This document shows, piece after piece, positions 25,971 through 33,152 of a stretch of DNA of 64,000 nucleotides (position 1 is its first letter; each line of letters starts with the position of its first letter). The DNA is from Sinorhizobium sp. RAC02. Its GTDB lineage: Bacteria; Pseudomonadota; Alphaproteobacteria; Rhizobiales; Rhizobiaceae. Made by a program: the position numbers and the translations under genes. The stretch is from NCBI RefSeq assembly GCF_001713395.1, contig NZ_CP016450.1, positions 310,001-374,000 on the forward strand. Direction: 5' to 3'. Under the pieces are notes generated by a model. That model ran no database searches and was not told the origin of the DNA. It saw only the letters and a list, made by a program, of their open reading frames with translations.

Positions 25971-26471
25971 ATGGAACAAGACACGCCGACCACCCCGCCG
26001 CCGACCCGCAGCCTGCTGGCAAAGCTCGCCACGCGCGTGGTGCACAGCTATTTCGCGCTCGCCCGCGGCATGACGATGGGCGTGCGCGCCGCCTGTTTCG
26101 ATGAAGCCGGCCGCATCTTCCTCGTGCGCCACAGCTATGTGCCGGGCTGGCATATGCCGGGTGGCGGCATCGAGCGTGGGGAAACGGCGCTGGAGGCGCT
26201 CGCCAAGGAAATCCGGGAGGAGGGCAACCTCGTCGTCGGCACGCCGCCGACGCTCGTCCATGTCTACTTCAACCGCCAGACCAGCAAGCGCGACCACGTG
26301 CTGCTCTATCGGTGTGACGGTGTCGTGCAGACGGCGCCGCGCCTGAAGGATCGCGAGATCGTCGAGGCCGCGTTCTTCGCGCTCGACGCCCTGCCGGTCG
26401 AGACGACTGCGGCAACCCGGCGCCGGCTGAAGGAACTCGCCGGCCGGGCGCCTTTTGCAGACTTTTGGTAG
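25971..26471 (+). CDS. Nudix hydrolase
   Basis: A 166-aa protein with a Nudix fold. The box begins GGGIERGETALEALAKEI and continues REEGNL; both catalytic Glu residues are kept, but the usual Arg-Glu of REXXEE is Lys-Glu and the final Gly is Asn. Substrate unknown. The ATG at 25971 is chosen because Nudix homology begins shortly after; the ribosome site is poor (GAAG). It is divergent from the metallophosphoesterase and convergent with the glutathionyl-hydroquinone reductase gene. Confidence 0.85.
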   Translation: MEQDTPTTPPPTRSLLAKLATRVVHSYFALARGMTMGVRAACFDEAGRIFLVRHSYVPGWHMPGGGIERGETALEALAKEIREEGNLVVGTPPTLVHVYFNRQTSKRDHVLLYRCDGVVQTAPRLKDREIVEAAFFALDALPVETTAATRRRLKELAGRAPFADFW

Positions 26472-26472
26472 T

Positions 26473-27459
26473 TCAGGCCGCTTTCAACCGATCCCGGTCA
26501 TGCGCGGCGGTGAGATCGAGCGCCGGGCCGACCGGCACGATGCCCGTCGGGTTGATCGTCGTGTGGCTGCGGTAATAGTGTTCCTTGATGTGGCGCATGT
26601 TCACCGTCTCGGCGACGCCCGGCACCTGATAGAGCTCGCGCAGATAGCCCGACAGGTTGGGATAGTCGGCGATGTGGCGGATGTTGCACTTGAAGTGGCC
26701 GACATAGACCGGGTCGAAGCGCACGAGCGTCGTGAAGAGCCGCCAGTCGGCCTCGGTGAGGCGGTCGCCCGTAAGGTAGCGCTTCGTCGACAGGCGCTCT
26801 TCCAGGCTGTCGAGCATCTCGAAGAGTTTCGTGACGCTCTCCTCATAGGCCTCCTGCGTCGTCGCGAAGCCGGCCTTGTAGACGCCGTTGTTGACGGTGT
26901 CGTAGATCGCATCGTTCAGGGCATCGATCTCGGCGCGCAGGATTTCCGGATAGTAGTCGTCTCGCGAACCGGTGATGCCGTCGAAGGCGGAGTTGAACAT
27001 GCGGATGATCTCGGCCGATTCGTTGGAGACCATTCGGTTCTGTTTCTTGTCCCACAGCACCGGCACGGTGACGCGGCCGGAATAACCGGGGTCCGCCTTC
27101 TGGTAGACCTCGTAGAGGGCGGAGGCGCCGAACAGCGGATCGAGCGTGCCGCCGTTCTCGCCCTTGAATTCCCAGCCCTTCGCCAGCATCAGGGGATCGA
27201 CGACGGAAACGGTGATCAGATCCTCCAGTTTCTTCAGCTTGCGGAAGATCAGCGTGCGGTGCGCCCAGGGGCAGGCGTAGGACACATAGAGATGGTAGCG
27301 TCCGGCTTCCGCGGCAAAGCCGCCTTCGCCCGAAGGGCCCGGCGCGCCATCCGGCGTGATCCAGTTGCGGAACTGCGAGGCGGCGCGCTTGAAATGGCCC
27401 TTCGTCGCGCTCGTGTCGTACCAGACGTCGTGCCAGACGCCGTCAACAAGCATGCCCAT
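26473..27459 (-). CDS. Glutathionyl-hydroquinone reductase (Xi-class GST, YqjG/ECM4 type)
   Basis: A 328-aa enzyme reducing glutathionyl-hydroquinones. The catalytic Cys63 is in SYACPWAHR, followed by VPVLWDKKQNRMVSNESAEI and the C-terminal GST helical domain with LTEADWRLFTTLVRFDPVYVGHFKCN, all hallmarks of the family. The start at 27459 follows AGGAGA. Its 3' end lies 2 bp from that of the convergent Nudix gene. Confidence 0.94.
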   Translation of the reverse strand: MGMLVDGVWHDVWYDTSATKGHFKRAASQFRNWITPDGAPGPSGEGGFAAEAGRYHLYVSYACPWAHRTLIFRKLKKLEDLITVSVVDPLMLAKGWEFKGENGGTLDPLFGASALYEVYQKADPGYSGRVTVPVLWDKKQNRMVSNESAEIIRMFNSAFDGITGSRDDYYPEILRAEIDALNDAIYDTVNNGVYKAGFATTQEAYEESVTKLFEMLDSLEERLSTKRYLTGDRLTEADWRLFTTLVRFDPVYVGHFKCNIRHIADYPNLSGYLRELYQVPGVAETVNMRHIKEHYYRSHTTINPTGIVPVGPALDLTAAHDRDRLKAA

Positions 27460-27563
27460 GATGGTCTCCTTCTGCCGCACGTCGCGGCTCAAACATGAGG
27501 TCATAGATAGCCCATGGGCGGGATGTGGATAGGCGCATTTTGATGAACAGTGCGTTTTGCTCT

Positions 27564-27585
27564 TTGACAGAGGCAAAATTTCTGC
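27564..27585 (+). promoter_or_regulatory. Putative sigma-70 promoter upstream of small ORFs and GNAT gene
   Basis: TTGACA (27564-27569), then a 16-bp spacer to a TATCCG-like -10. It lies between the divergent GST gene and the two small ORFs at 27637 and 27669. Confidence 0.4.
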
Positions 27586-27636
27586 TATCCGCGCTGATCA
27601 GGATCGGCGCTCAAGCCGGCGAGGAAGACGATAGGC

Positions 27637-27669
27637 ATGTTCTACCCGGGAAGCCCACGACGACGCTGA
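27637..27669 (+). CDS. Putative 10-codon upstream ORF
   Basis: Reads MFYPGSPRRR then TGA. A good GAGGAAG ribosome site lies 9 nt before the ATG. Its stop overlaps the next small ORF (TGATG). The Arg-Arg-Arg end suggests a regulatory or stalling peptide rather than a structural protein; this is inference. Confidence 0.4.
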   Translation: MFYPGSPRRR

Positions 27670-27743
27670 TGCCCCTGCTGCGCCCCTCGCGGTGGCGCGA
27701 TAACCAGCATCCCCAGCTTCGTATCCGGTTCCCAGATCCATGA
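27669..27743 (+). CDS. Putative 24-codon ORF coupled to the GNAT gene
   Basis: Begins MPLLRPSRWRDNQ and overlaps the preceding small ORF by one base at its start and the GNAT gene by four (ATGA) at its end. The GNAT gene has no Shine-Dalgarno of its own, so translation may arrive through this ORF. No family is recognised. Confidence 0.35.
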   Translation: MPLLRPSRWRDNQHPQLRIRFPDP

Positions 27744-28246
27744 ACATGCTCAAGCACGATATCGTCTACCTGACGGAAGACACCTCCCGCGACGCCGCCA
27801 TCGAACATATCAATGAAGAAGCCTTTGGCCCAGGCCGGCATGTCCGCGCGGCTGCGCGCATCCGCGAGCAGGGGCCGCACGACCTGTCGCTCTCCTTCGT
27901 CTGCACGGATGATGGCGAAACGGTTGCCTCCGTGCGGATGACGCCGGTGATGGCCGGCGGCGTGAAGGGGCATCTGCTCGGCCCGCTCGCCGTGCGCCCC
28001 TCGCACAAGAACAAGGGCATCGGCCGCGAATTGCTGCGCATCGCCTGTGCCGCCGCCAAGCGCAAGGGCTCCGAAGCCGTCGTCCTCGTCGGTGACCCGC
28101 CCTATTACGGCCCGCTCGGCTTCGAAAAGGTCGCGTGGAATGCGCTGGCCTTCCCCGGTCCGGTCGATCCCGCGCGCGTGCTGGTGATGCCCTTTGCCGA
28201 GGACACGCACGAGCGGCTGAAGGGCGTTATTGCCTGGCGGCCATGA
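27740..28246 (+). CDS. GNAT-family N-acetyltransferase
   Basis: A 168-aa protein with the acetyl-CoA-binding motif A at about 92-110 (LAVRPSHKNKGIGRELL) and the following VLVGDPPYYGPLGFEKV common to YhbS-like GNATs. The acceptor substrate is unknown. ATG codons at 27740 and 27746 are possible starts; neither has a recognisable ribosome site. Instead the first overlaps the stop of a preceding 24-codon ORF. A strong bidirectional terminator follows. Confidence 0.88.
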   Translation: MNMLKHDIVYLTEDTSRDAAIEHINEEAFGPGRHVRAAARIREQGPHDLSLSFVCTDDGETVASVRMTPVMAGGVKGHLLGPLAVRPSHKNKGIGRELLRIACAAAKRKGSEAVVLVGDPPYYGPLGFEKVAWNALAFPGPVDPARVLVMPFAEDTHERLKGVIAWRP

Positions 28247-28270
28247 AAAAGGGGCCATCGGCCCCTTTTT
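28246..28270. terminator. Bidirectional terminator, GNAT gene and MBL hydrolase
   Basis: Eleven-base perfect stem AAAAAGGGGCC / GGCCCCTTTTT with a 3-nt loop, giving a T-run on either strand. Confidence 0.92.
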
Positions 28271-28273
28271 GTC

Positions 28274-29248
28274 TCAGAGCGCGCCGCTGTAGTTGAGTGG
28301 TACCCAGTCATAGTTGGTCTCGTCGCGGCGGACATGGCCGATGCCGGGAAACGCAATATGGGCACCGGCCACGAGATAGGCCTGGTCGACCGCTTCCGTG
28401 AAGGCAGCGGTCCGCGCCTTGATCGCCTTGTCCTGATCGATATCGAACTCGATTGCGACGCCCGGTTCATCGAACTGCAAGACATCGCCGTGCGTAATAT
28501 CGCCCCAGAAGACCAGTTTTTGGCCGCCGCTTTCCACGACGAATGAACTATGCCCGGGAGTATGCCCCGCTCTCAGGATCGTGCCGATGCCCGGAACGGC
28601 CTCGGCATTGTCACCGAAAGCTTCCAACTTACCGGCGTCGAGATAGGGTTTCAGCGATTCCTGTGCTTCCTTGAACTGGGTCTTCAGCGCACCGGCCGCC
28701 TTTTCAGCTGCGGCAGCATCCATCCAGAAATCGAGGTCCCGCTTGTTCACCCGCACGGTCGCATTGGGGAAGACGCGCTTTCCGTCCACGGCGAGACCGC
28801 CAGAGTGATCGGTGTGGATGTGGGTGAGCAGGATGTCGTCGATGTCTTCGACGCGATATCCCGATGCTTCCAGATTGGCGGCGAGTTTGCCGAGCGACGG
28901 ACCGAGATAGGCGCCGGTACCGGCATCGATCAGCACGAGGCGTTCGCCCGTATTGACGAGGTAGGCGTTGATCGAGGTCTGGGTGGGCGACGGCTTGAAG
29001 GCGGCGGCGAGTGCAGCGCGCGCTTTTTCCCCCGTCGTGTGCGTGTAGAGTGTCTCCAGCGGAAGCGGAATGGTGCCGTCTGACAGCGCGGTGATTTCAA
29101 GCTCCCCGAGCTTCAGGCGATAAAATCCCGGTGCCTGAAAGGACTGGAGCGGTGCCTTTGCGAAGGAAAGCTCGGGGAACATGGTGACGGTGCCGGCGGC
29201 GAGCGCGGCGGTTGCGGTTCCCTTGAGAACCGATCTGCGGCTGAGCAT
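28274..29248 (-). CDS. Tat-exported MBL-fold metallo-hydrolase
   Basis: A 324-aa metallo-beta-lactamase-fold hydrolase. The N-terminus has a twin-arginine signal (SRRSVLKG, then a hydrophobic stretch to AKA at about 31). The metal motif is THIHTDHSGG, with further His in AGHTPGHSS (about 234) and an Asp in WGDITHGD. It is quorum-lactonase or AttM-like in pattern, but the substrate is unknown. The ATG at 29248 has AAGGAGA upstream. It is divergent from a LysR gene that may control it. Confidence 0.9.
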   Translation of the reverse strand: MLSRRSVLKGTATAALAAGTVTMFPELSFAKAPLQSFQAPGFYRLKLGELEITALSDGTIPLPLETLYTHTTGEKARAALAAAFKPSPTQTSINAYLVNTGERLVLIDAGTGAYLGPSLGKLAANLEASGYRVEDIDDILLTHIHTDHSGGLAVDGKRVFPNATVRVNKRDLDFWMDAAAAEKAAGALKTQFKEAQESLKPYLDAGKLEAFGDNAEAVPGIGTILRAGHTPGHSSFVVESGGQKLVFWGDITHGDVLQFDEPGVAIEFDIDQDKAIKARTAAFTEAVDQAYLVAGAHIAFPGIGHVRRDETNYDWVPLNYSGAL

Positions 29249-29342
29249 GGAAGTCTCCTTGAAGGATTGTCGTGGCGTGGCCTTGCAAGCACCTGAGGGA
29301 GACTTATGTTCGGAGTGGTCAGCAATCAAATCGATGTGGCTC

Positions 29343-30302
29343 ATGGATACTATCGATCATTTCAATCTCCGCTCCTTCGACCTCAACCTGCTCGTCGCCT
29401 TCGACGCGCTGATGGAGGAGGGCAACGTCACGCGCGCTGCCAAGCGGCTGAAAATCCAGCAACCAGCGATGAGCCACAATCTTTCGACGCTGCGAGTGCT
29501 CTTTCAGGACGAACTGTTCGTCCGCGTCGGGCAGACGATGCGACCGACCGTGCGGGCAAGCAAGCTGGCCGGGCCGATCCGCAATGCCTTGAACCAGGCG
29601 CAGGCTGCCCTTGTATCTGCCGATGTCTTCGATCCGGCGACGGAAAACCGCGTTTTCCGCATCGGCATGTCGTCGGCGGTGGACTTGCTGCTGTTGCCGG
29701 ACCTGACTGCCCGCCTGCGGCAGGTTGCGCCCGGTATCAGGCTGCTTTCTCCCAGCTATCATGAGGATCGGCTTGACGCCCTGCTGGATGCTGGCGTGCT
29801 CGATATGGCTGTCGGCTGCAAGTATTCACCTGCCTCGCGCCACTCGATCGAGGTGCTCTACGACGCTGAGGTGATGTGCTGCTACAATCCCGCTCTGCTG
29901 CGCCTTGCCAATCCGGTGCCACTCGAGGCCTACGAGCAAGCCGATCATGCCGTCATTTCCCACTCGGATAGCCTCAAGGGGTGCCTGGAGGGAGCGCTGG
30001 AATTTGCCGGAGCGGACCTCAATGTGGTGGCCGCCGCGCCGGATTTTATGTCCGTTCTGCTGACAGCGCGGGCAAGCCCGGTCATCGCAACGGTTCCCGC
30101 CCGCATCGCGCGTCGCTATGCATCCATGCTGGGACTTGCCTTGAGCCCGGTTCCGGTCGACCTGAAATTTCCGCCGGTTGCGATGGTCTGGCCGCGCCAT
30201 GCCGAAAACGATTCGGCTGGCCTGTGGTTGCGCGACCAGATCAGGGACATCTTTGCCGCTGCACCGGATGACTGGCGGGCGATGGCGCAGGCCGCTGCGT
30301 GA
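29343..30302 (+). CDS. LysR-family transcriptional regulator
   Basis: A 319-aa regulator with N-terminal helix-turn-helix (FDLNLLVAFDALMEEGNVTRAAKRLKIQQPAMSH, about 8-41; NodD/SyrM-like opening) and a periplasmic-binding-like effector domain. An upstream in-frame ATG at 29334 is also possible; no clear ribosome site exists for either. It is transcribed divergently from the MBL hydrolase with a 94-bp gap, the usual setting for a LysR regulator and its target. Confidence 0.88.
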   Translation: MDTIDHFNLRSFDLNLLVAFDALMEEGNVTRAAKRLKIQQPAMSHNLSTLRVLFQDELFVRVGQTMRPTVRASKLAGPIRNALNQAQAALVSADVFDPATENRVFRIGMSSAVDLLLLPDLTARLRQVAPGIRLLSPSYHEDRLDALLDAGVLDMAVGCKYSPASRHSIEVLYDAEVMCCYNPALLRLANPVPLEAYEQADHAVISHSDSLKGCLEGALEFAGADLNVVAAAPDFMSVLLTARASPVIATVPARIARRYASMLGLALSPVPVDLKFPPVAMVWPRHAENDSAGLWLRDQIRDIFAAAPDDWRAMAQAAA

Positions 30303-30309
30303 CGGAAGG

Positions 30310-30330
30310 AAGAGGGGTGGGACCCCTCTT
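30310..30330. terminator. Terminator-like hairpin after the LysR gene
   Basis: Perfect 9-bp stem AAGAGGGGT / ACCCCTCTT with a GGG loop between converging genes; no T-tract follows. Confidence 0.6.
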
Positions 30331-30344
30331 CACAACGGCGCCGG

Positions 30345-30881
30345 CTAATCCTTCAGTTCCATGAAGCGGATGCGGTTCTGGAAGGGGTCGATGACCGTCA
30401 CCTCCAGCCGCGAACCTTCGTCCTCCAGGCCCGGCTTCATGTAGCGGTAGTCCTTGCCGATCAGCTCCTTCTGGAAGGCGCGAATGCCCTTCATGTAGAC
30501 GACCATGTTGCCGCCCGGCGTGGCATCGCCGGCATGTTCTGACAGGTGCAGGCGCAGCCCGGCGCGGGAGACCTGCGTGTAGAGTGGGAAGTTGTCACCG
30601 TAGCGATGTTCCCAGTCGACCGAAAACCCTAGGAAGCCGAGGTAGAATTCGTGCGCCTTCGCCACGTCGAAGATACGCACGATCGGCACCGCCTGCTCGA
30701 ATTCGATGCCGGCAGACGGCGGCTTTGCCTCGATCTTGGCGGACAGGATGTTCCAGGTCTCGACGCCGAACTGGCGGGCGACGATTTCCAGGGCTTCGCT
30801 GTGGGTGATCTCGATATTGCGGGTGGCAAGTGTTTCCCGCATGGCTTTCGCCATGGCCTTTGCATCGCGATAGTCGCGCAT
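30345..30881 (-). CDS. Glyoxalase-superfamily protein with N-terminal glyoxalase-related segment
   Basis: A 178-aa protein. Residues 1-55 (AKAMRETLATRNIEITHSEALEIVARQFGVETWN) form the helical glyoxalase-related module often fused to, or found with, bleomycin-resistance-like VOC proteins. Residues 60-178 are a single VOC domain (VPIVRIFDVAKAHEFYLGFLGF ... VIDPFQNRIRF). Catalytic function is unproven; a binding or resistance role is possible. Confidence 0.85.
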   Translation of the reverse strand: MRDYRDAKAMAKAMRETLATRNIEITHSEALEIVARQFGVETWNILSAKIEAKPPSAGIEFEQAVPIVRIFDVAKAHEFYLGFLGFSVDWEHRYGDNFPLYTQVSRAGLRLHLSEHAGDATPGGNMVVYMKGIRAFQKELIGKDYRYMKPGLEDEGSRLEVTVIDPFQNRIRFMELKD

Positions 30882-31078
30882 GTCCGTTCCTCATCTCCGG
30901 CGAAGTCTTCGTCAGTGCCCGCATTGCCGACGCCTTCGCCCAACGATGAACGGTGGAGAAAGGTTTTTTGGGGAGGCGTTCGCCATGCCTTCAGAAAGGC
31001 GCGGGTCTGCCGGCCGCCTCCGGCCGTAGGGCTAAGACTAACCCAACGGCGGAGGCGGCGCCAGATCGAAAAATGGAA

Positions 31079-33151
31079 CTAGCGGCCTTCGCGATACCAC
31101 GTCGCGGAGAAGGCGAGCAGCAGCAGGCCGACGCCGGCAAAGCCGGCAAACAGCGGCAGCGAGTTGATGCCCTTCAGCACCGTCTCGTCCGTCATGCGCA
31201 GCGACAGGCGGTTCTCGTCGACGGTGCGGACTTGGCCGGAGACCGGCAGCACCTGCGGCAGCGAGACCGTCTGGCCTTCCGCGTCGACGAGGCGGCGCAC
31301 GGTGCCCTTCGTGGCGTTGGCAAGCGGTTTCAGCGTTTCCGTCGTCGAAATCGTCGCCTTGAACTCCGGCGCATCGACCGCGCCGACATGCACGAGCGCG
31401 CTCAGGTCATCGTTGGTGATTTCGTAAAGGCCAGTTTCCGTCGTCGGGATTTCGGCGCGGTAGAGACCGGGTTCGGCTTCCGTGAGCGCCACCTGCTGCG
31501 TTGCGCCGGAGGGCAGCTTGATCGTTGCTTCGCCGGGCGCGTCGCCGATCGTCTGGCGGTTGATCTGCAGGGTGCGGCCGAAGGTGCGCGCGGTCAGCGC
31601 CTCTTCCTCCAGCGCCGGCTCCTGCATCAGCCAATGCGCGGTGCGGCGATAGAGCGAGACATGCGGCCCGCCGCCCTCGAAGCCGCGCGCCCACAGCCAG
31701 CCCTGGTCGGAGAGGAGCATGGCGACGCGGCCTTTGCCGGCACGGTTGAGCACGAGCAGCGGCTTGCCGTCATTGGCTTCCATCACGACATTGCCCTGCG
31801 GGCGCTGCACATCGACGGTGCGGAACCAGCGTCCCCAGCGCGGCGGTTCTTCGCCGGCACCTTCAAGTCCGCGTGTGACGGGATGTTTTTTGCCCTGGTC
31901 CGAGAGGCGAGGGTAAAAGGCAGCCTCGTTCATCGCCCCGGTCGGGTTCGCCGGCAGCACGACGGAGAGCGGCGTGCTGGCGATGGAATCATTGCCTGCA
32001 TGCTCGGGACCGGCCGCAATCAGCAGCGCGCCGCCGTTTTCGACATATTGCGCGATGTTGTCGTAGTAGAGGATCGGCAGCACGCCGCGGTGCTGGTAGC
32101 GGTCGAAGATGATGAGGTCGAACTCGTTGATCTTGTCGACGAAAAGCTCGCGGGTCGGGAAGGCGATCAGCGACAGTTCGTTGATCGGCGTGCCATCCTG
32201 CTTTTCCGGCGGGCGCAGAATGGTGAAGTGCACGAGGTCGATGGCGGTGTCGGACTTCAACAGGTTGCGCCAGGCACGCTCCCCGGCATGCGGTTCGCCG
32301 GAGACGAGCAGCACGCGCAGGTTCTCGCGGATGCCTTCGATGACATGGACGGCGCGGTTGTTGGCGGTGGTGATCTCGCCTTGGACCGGGTCCACCTCGA
32401 ATTCGAGGATGTTGTTGCCGCCGCGCGGCACGGTGAAGCCGAGCGGCTGCTCGGTGCCGGGCTGGGCGATCTCCGAGGCGATCTCGTTGCCGTTGAGGCG
32501 CACGGTGACACGCGCCGCCGTCTCGGGGCCGGTGCCGTCGTCCACCACGCGGAACTTCAGTTCCTGCGGTTCGCCGACAATGCCGAAGCGCGGTGCGCTG
32601 ACAACCTCGATGCGGCGGTCGAACTCATCGGGCCGGCCGGTGACAAGCCCGTGGATCGGGGCATCGAAGCCGGAGAACGCGGCGGCGTCCGGAATGTCGT
32701 GCACCTGGCCGTCGGTGATGAGGATCGCGCCGCCGACACGCGAGCGCGGCACATCGGCGATCGCGGAATTCAGGGCATCGAAGAGACGGGTGGACGGCGT
32801 GTCGGATGTGCCGTCGTCGCCGGCTTCCACGATGCGCGGCTCGATGCGCGGGTAGCGTGCCAAACGTTCCTTGATGCCTTCCAGCGCGGCATTGGTCTGG
32901 GCGGTGCGTTCCTCGTTGTCCTGGCTCTGGCTGCGGTCGACAATGACCGGAACGATGGTCGACAGCGCCTCGCGATCCTCCTGCAGGAAGACCGGATTGG
33001 CGAGCGCCAGCACCAGCAGGGCCAAGGCGAGCGCGCGCACGAACGAGCCGCGCAGGCCCCGCCAGAAGCCAAGGGCTGCGAGCAGCAGGCCGACGAGACC
33101 GATCGCGCCGATGGCGATCCAGGGCAGGAAGGGGGAGAACTGGATGGTCAT
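31079..33151 (-). CDS. Large membrane protein of the MoxR operon (glutamine-amidotransferase/VWA-like)
   Basis: A 690-aa protein with two N-terminal membrane helices (about 10-28 and 35-55), a von Willebrand/Ig-like periplasmic region (VPVIVDRSQSQDNEE, ILITDGQVHD), a central amidotransferase-like domain lacking obvious catalytic residues, and a C-terminal helix at about 665-685. It is the last of four genes on the minus strand (MoxR, DUF58, BatA-DUF4159, this one), 1 bp after its upstream neighbour's stop codon. Function is unknown; assembly or maturation of an envelope complex is the usual hypothesis for such operons. Confidence 0.85.
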   Translation of the reverse strand: MTIQFSPFLPWIAIGAIGLVGLLLAALGFWRGLRGSFVRALALALLVLALANPVFLQEDREALSTIVPVIVDRSQSQDNEERTAQTNAALEGIKERLARYPRIEPRIVEAGDDGTSDTPSTRLFDALNSAIADVPRSRVGGAILITDGQVHDIPDAAAFSGFDAPIHGLVTGRPDEFDRRIEVVSAPRFGIVGEPQELKFRVVDDGTGPETAARVTVRLNGNEIASEIAQPGTEQPLGFTVPRGGNNILEFEVDPVQGEITTANNRAVHVIEGIRENLRVLLVSGEPHAGERAWRNLLKSDTAIDLVHFTILRPPEKQDGTPINELSLIAFPTRELFVDKINEFDLIIFDRYQHRGVLPILYYDNIAQYVENGGALLIAAGPEHAGNDSIASTPLSVVLPANPTGAMNEAAFYPRLSDQGKKHPVTRGLEGAGEEPPRWGRWFRTVDVQRPQGNVVMEANDGKPLLVLNRAGKGRVAMLLSDQGWLWARGFEGGGPHVSLYRRTAHWLMQEPALEEEALTARTFGRTLQINRQTIGDAPGEATIKLPSGATQQVALTEAEPGLYRAEIPTTETGLYEITNDDLSALVHVGAVDAPEFKATISTTETLKPLANATKGTVRRLVDAEGQTVSLPQVLPVSGQVRTVDENRLSLRMTDETVLKGINSLPLFAGFAGVGLLLLAFSATWYREGR

Positions 33152-33152
33152 G

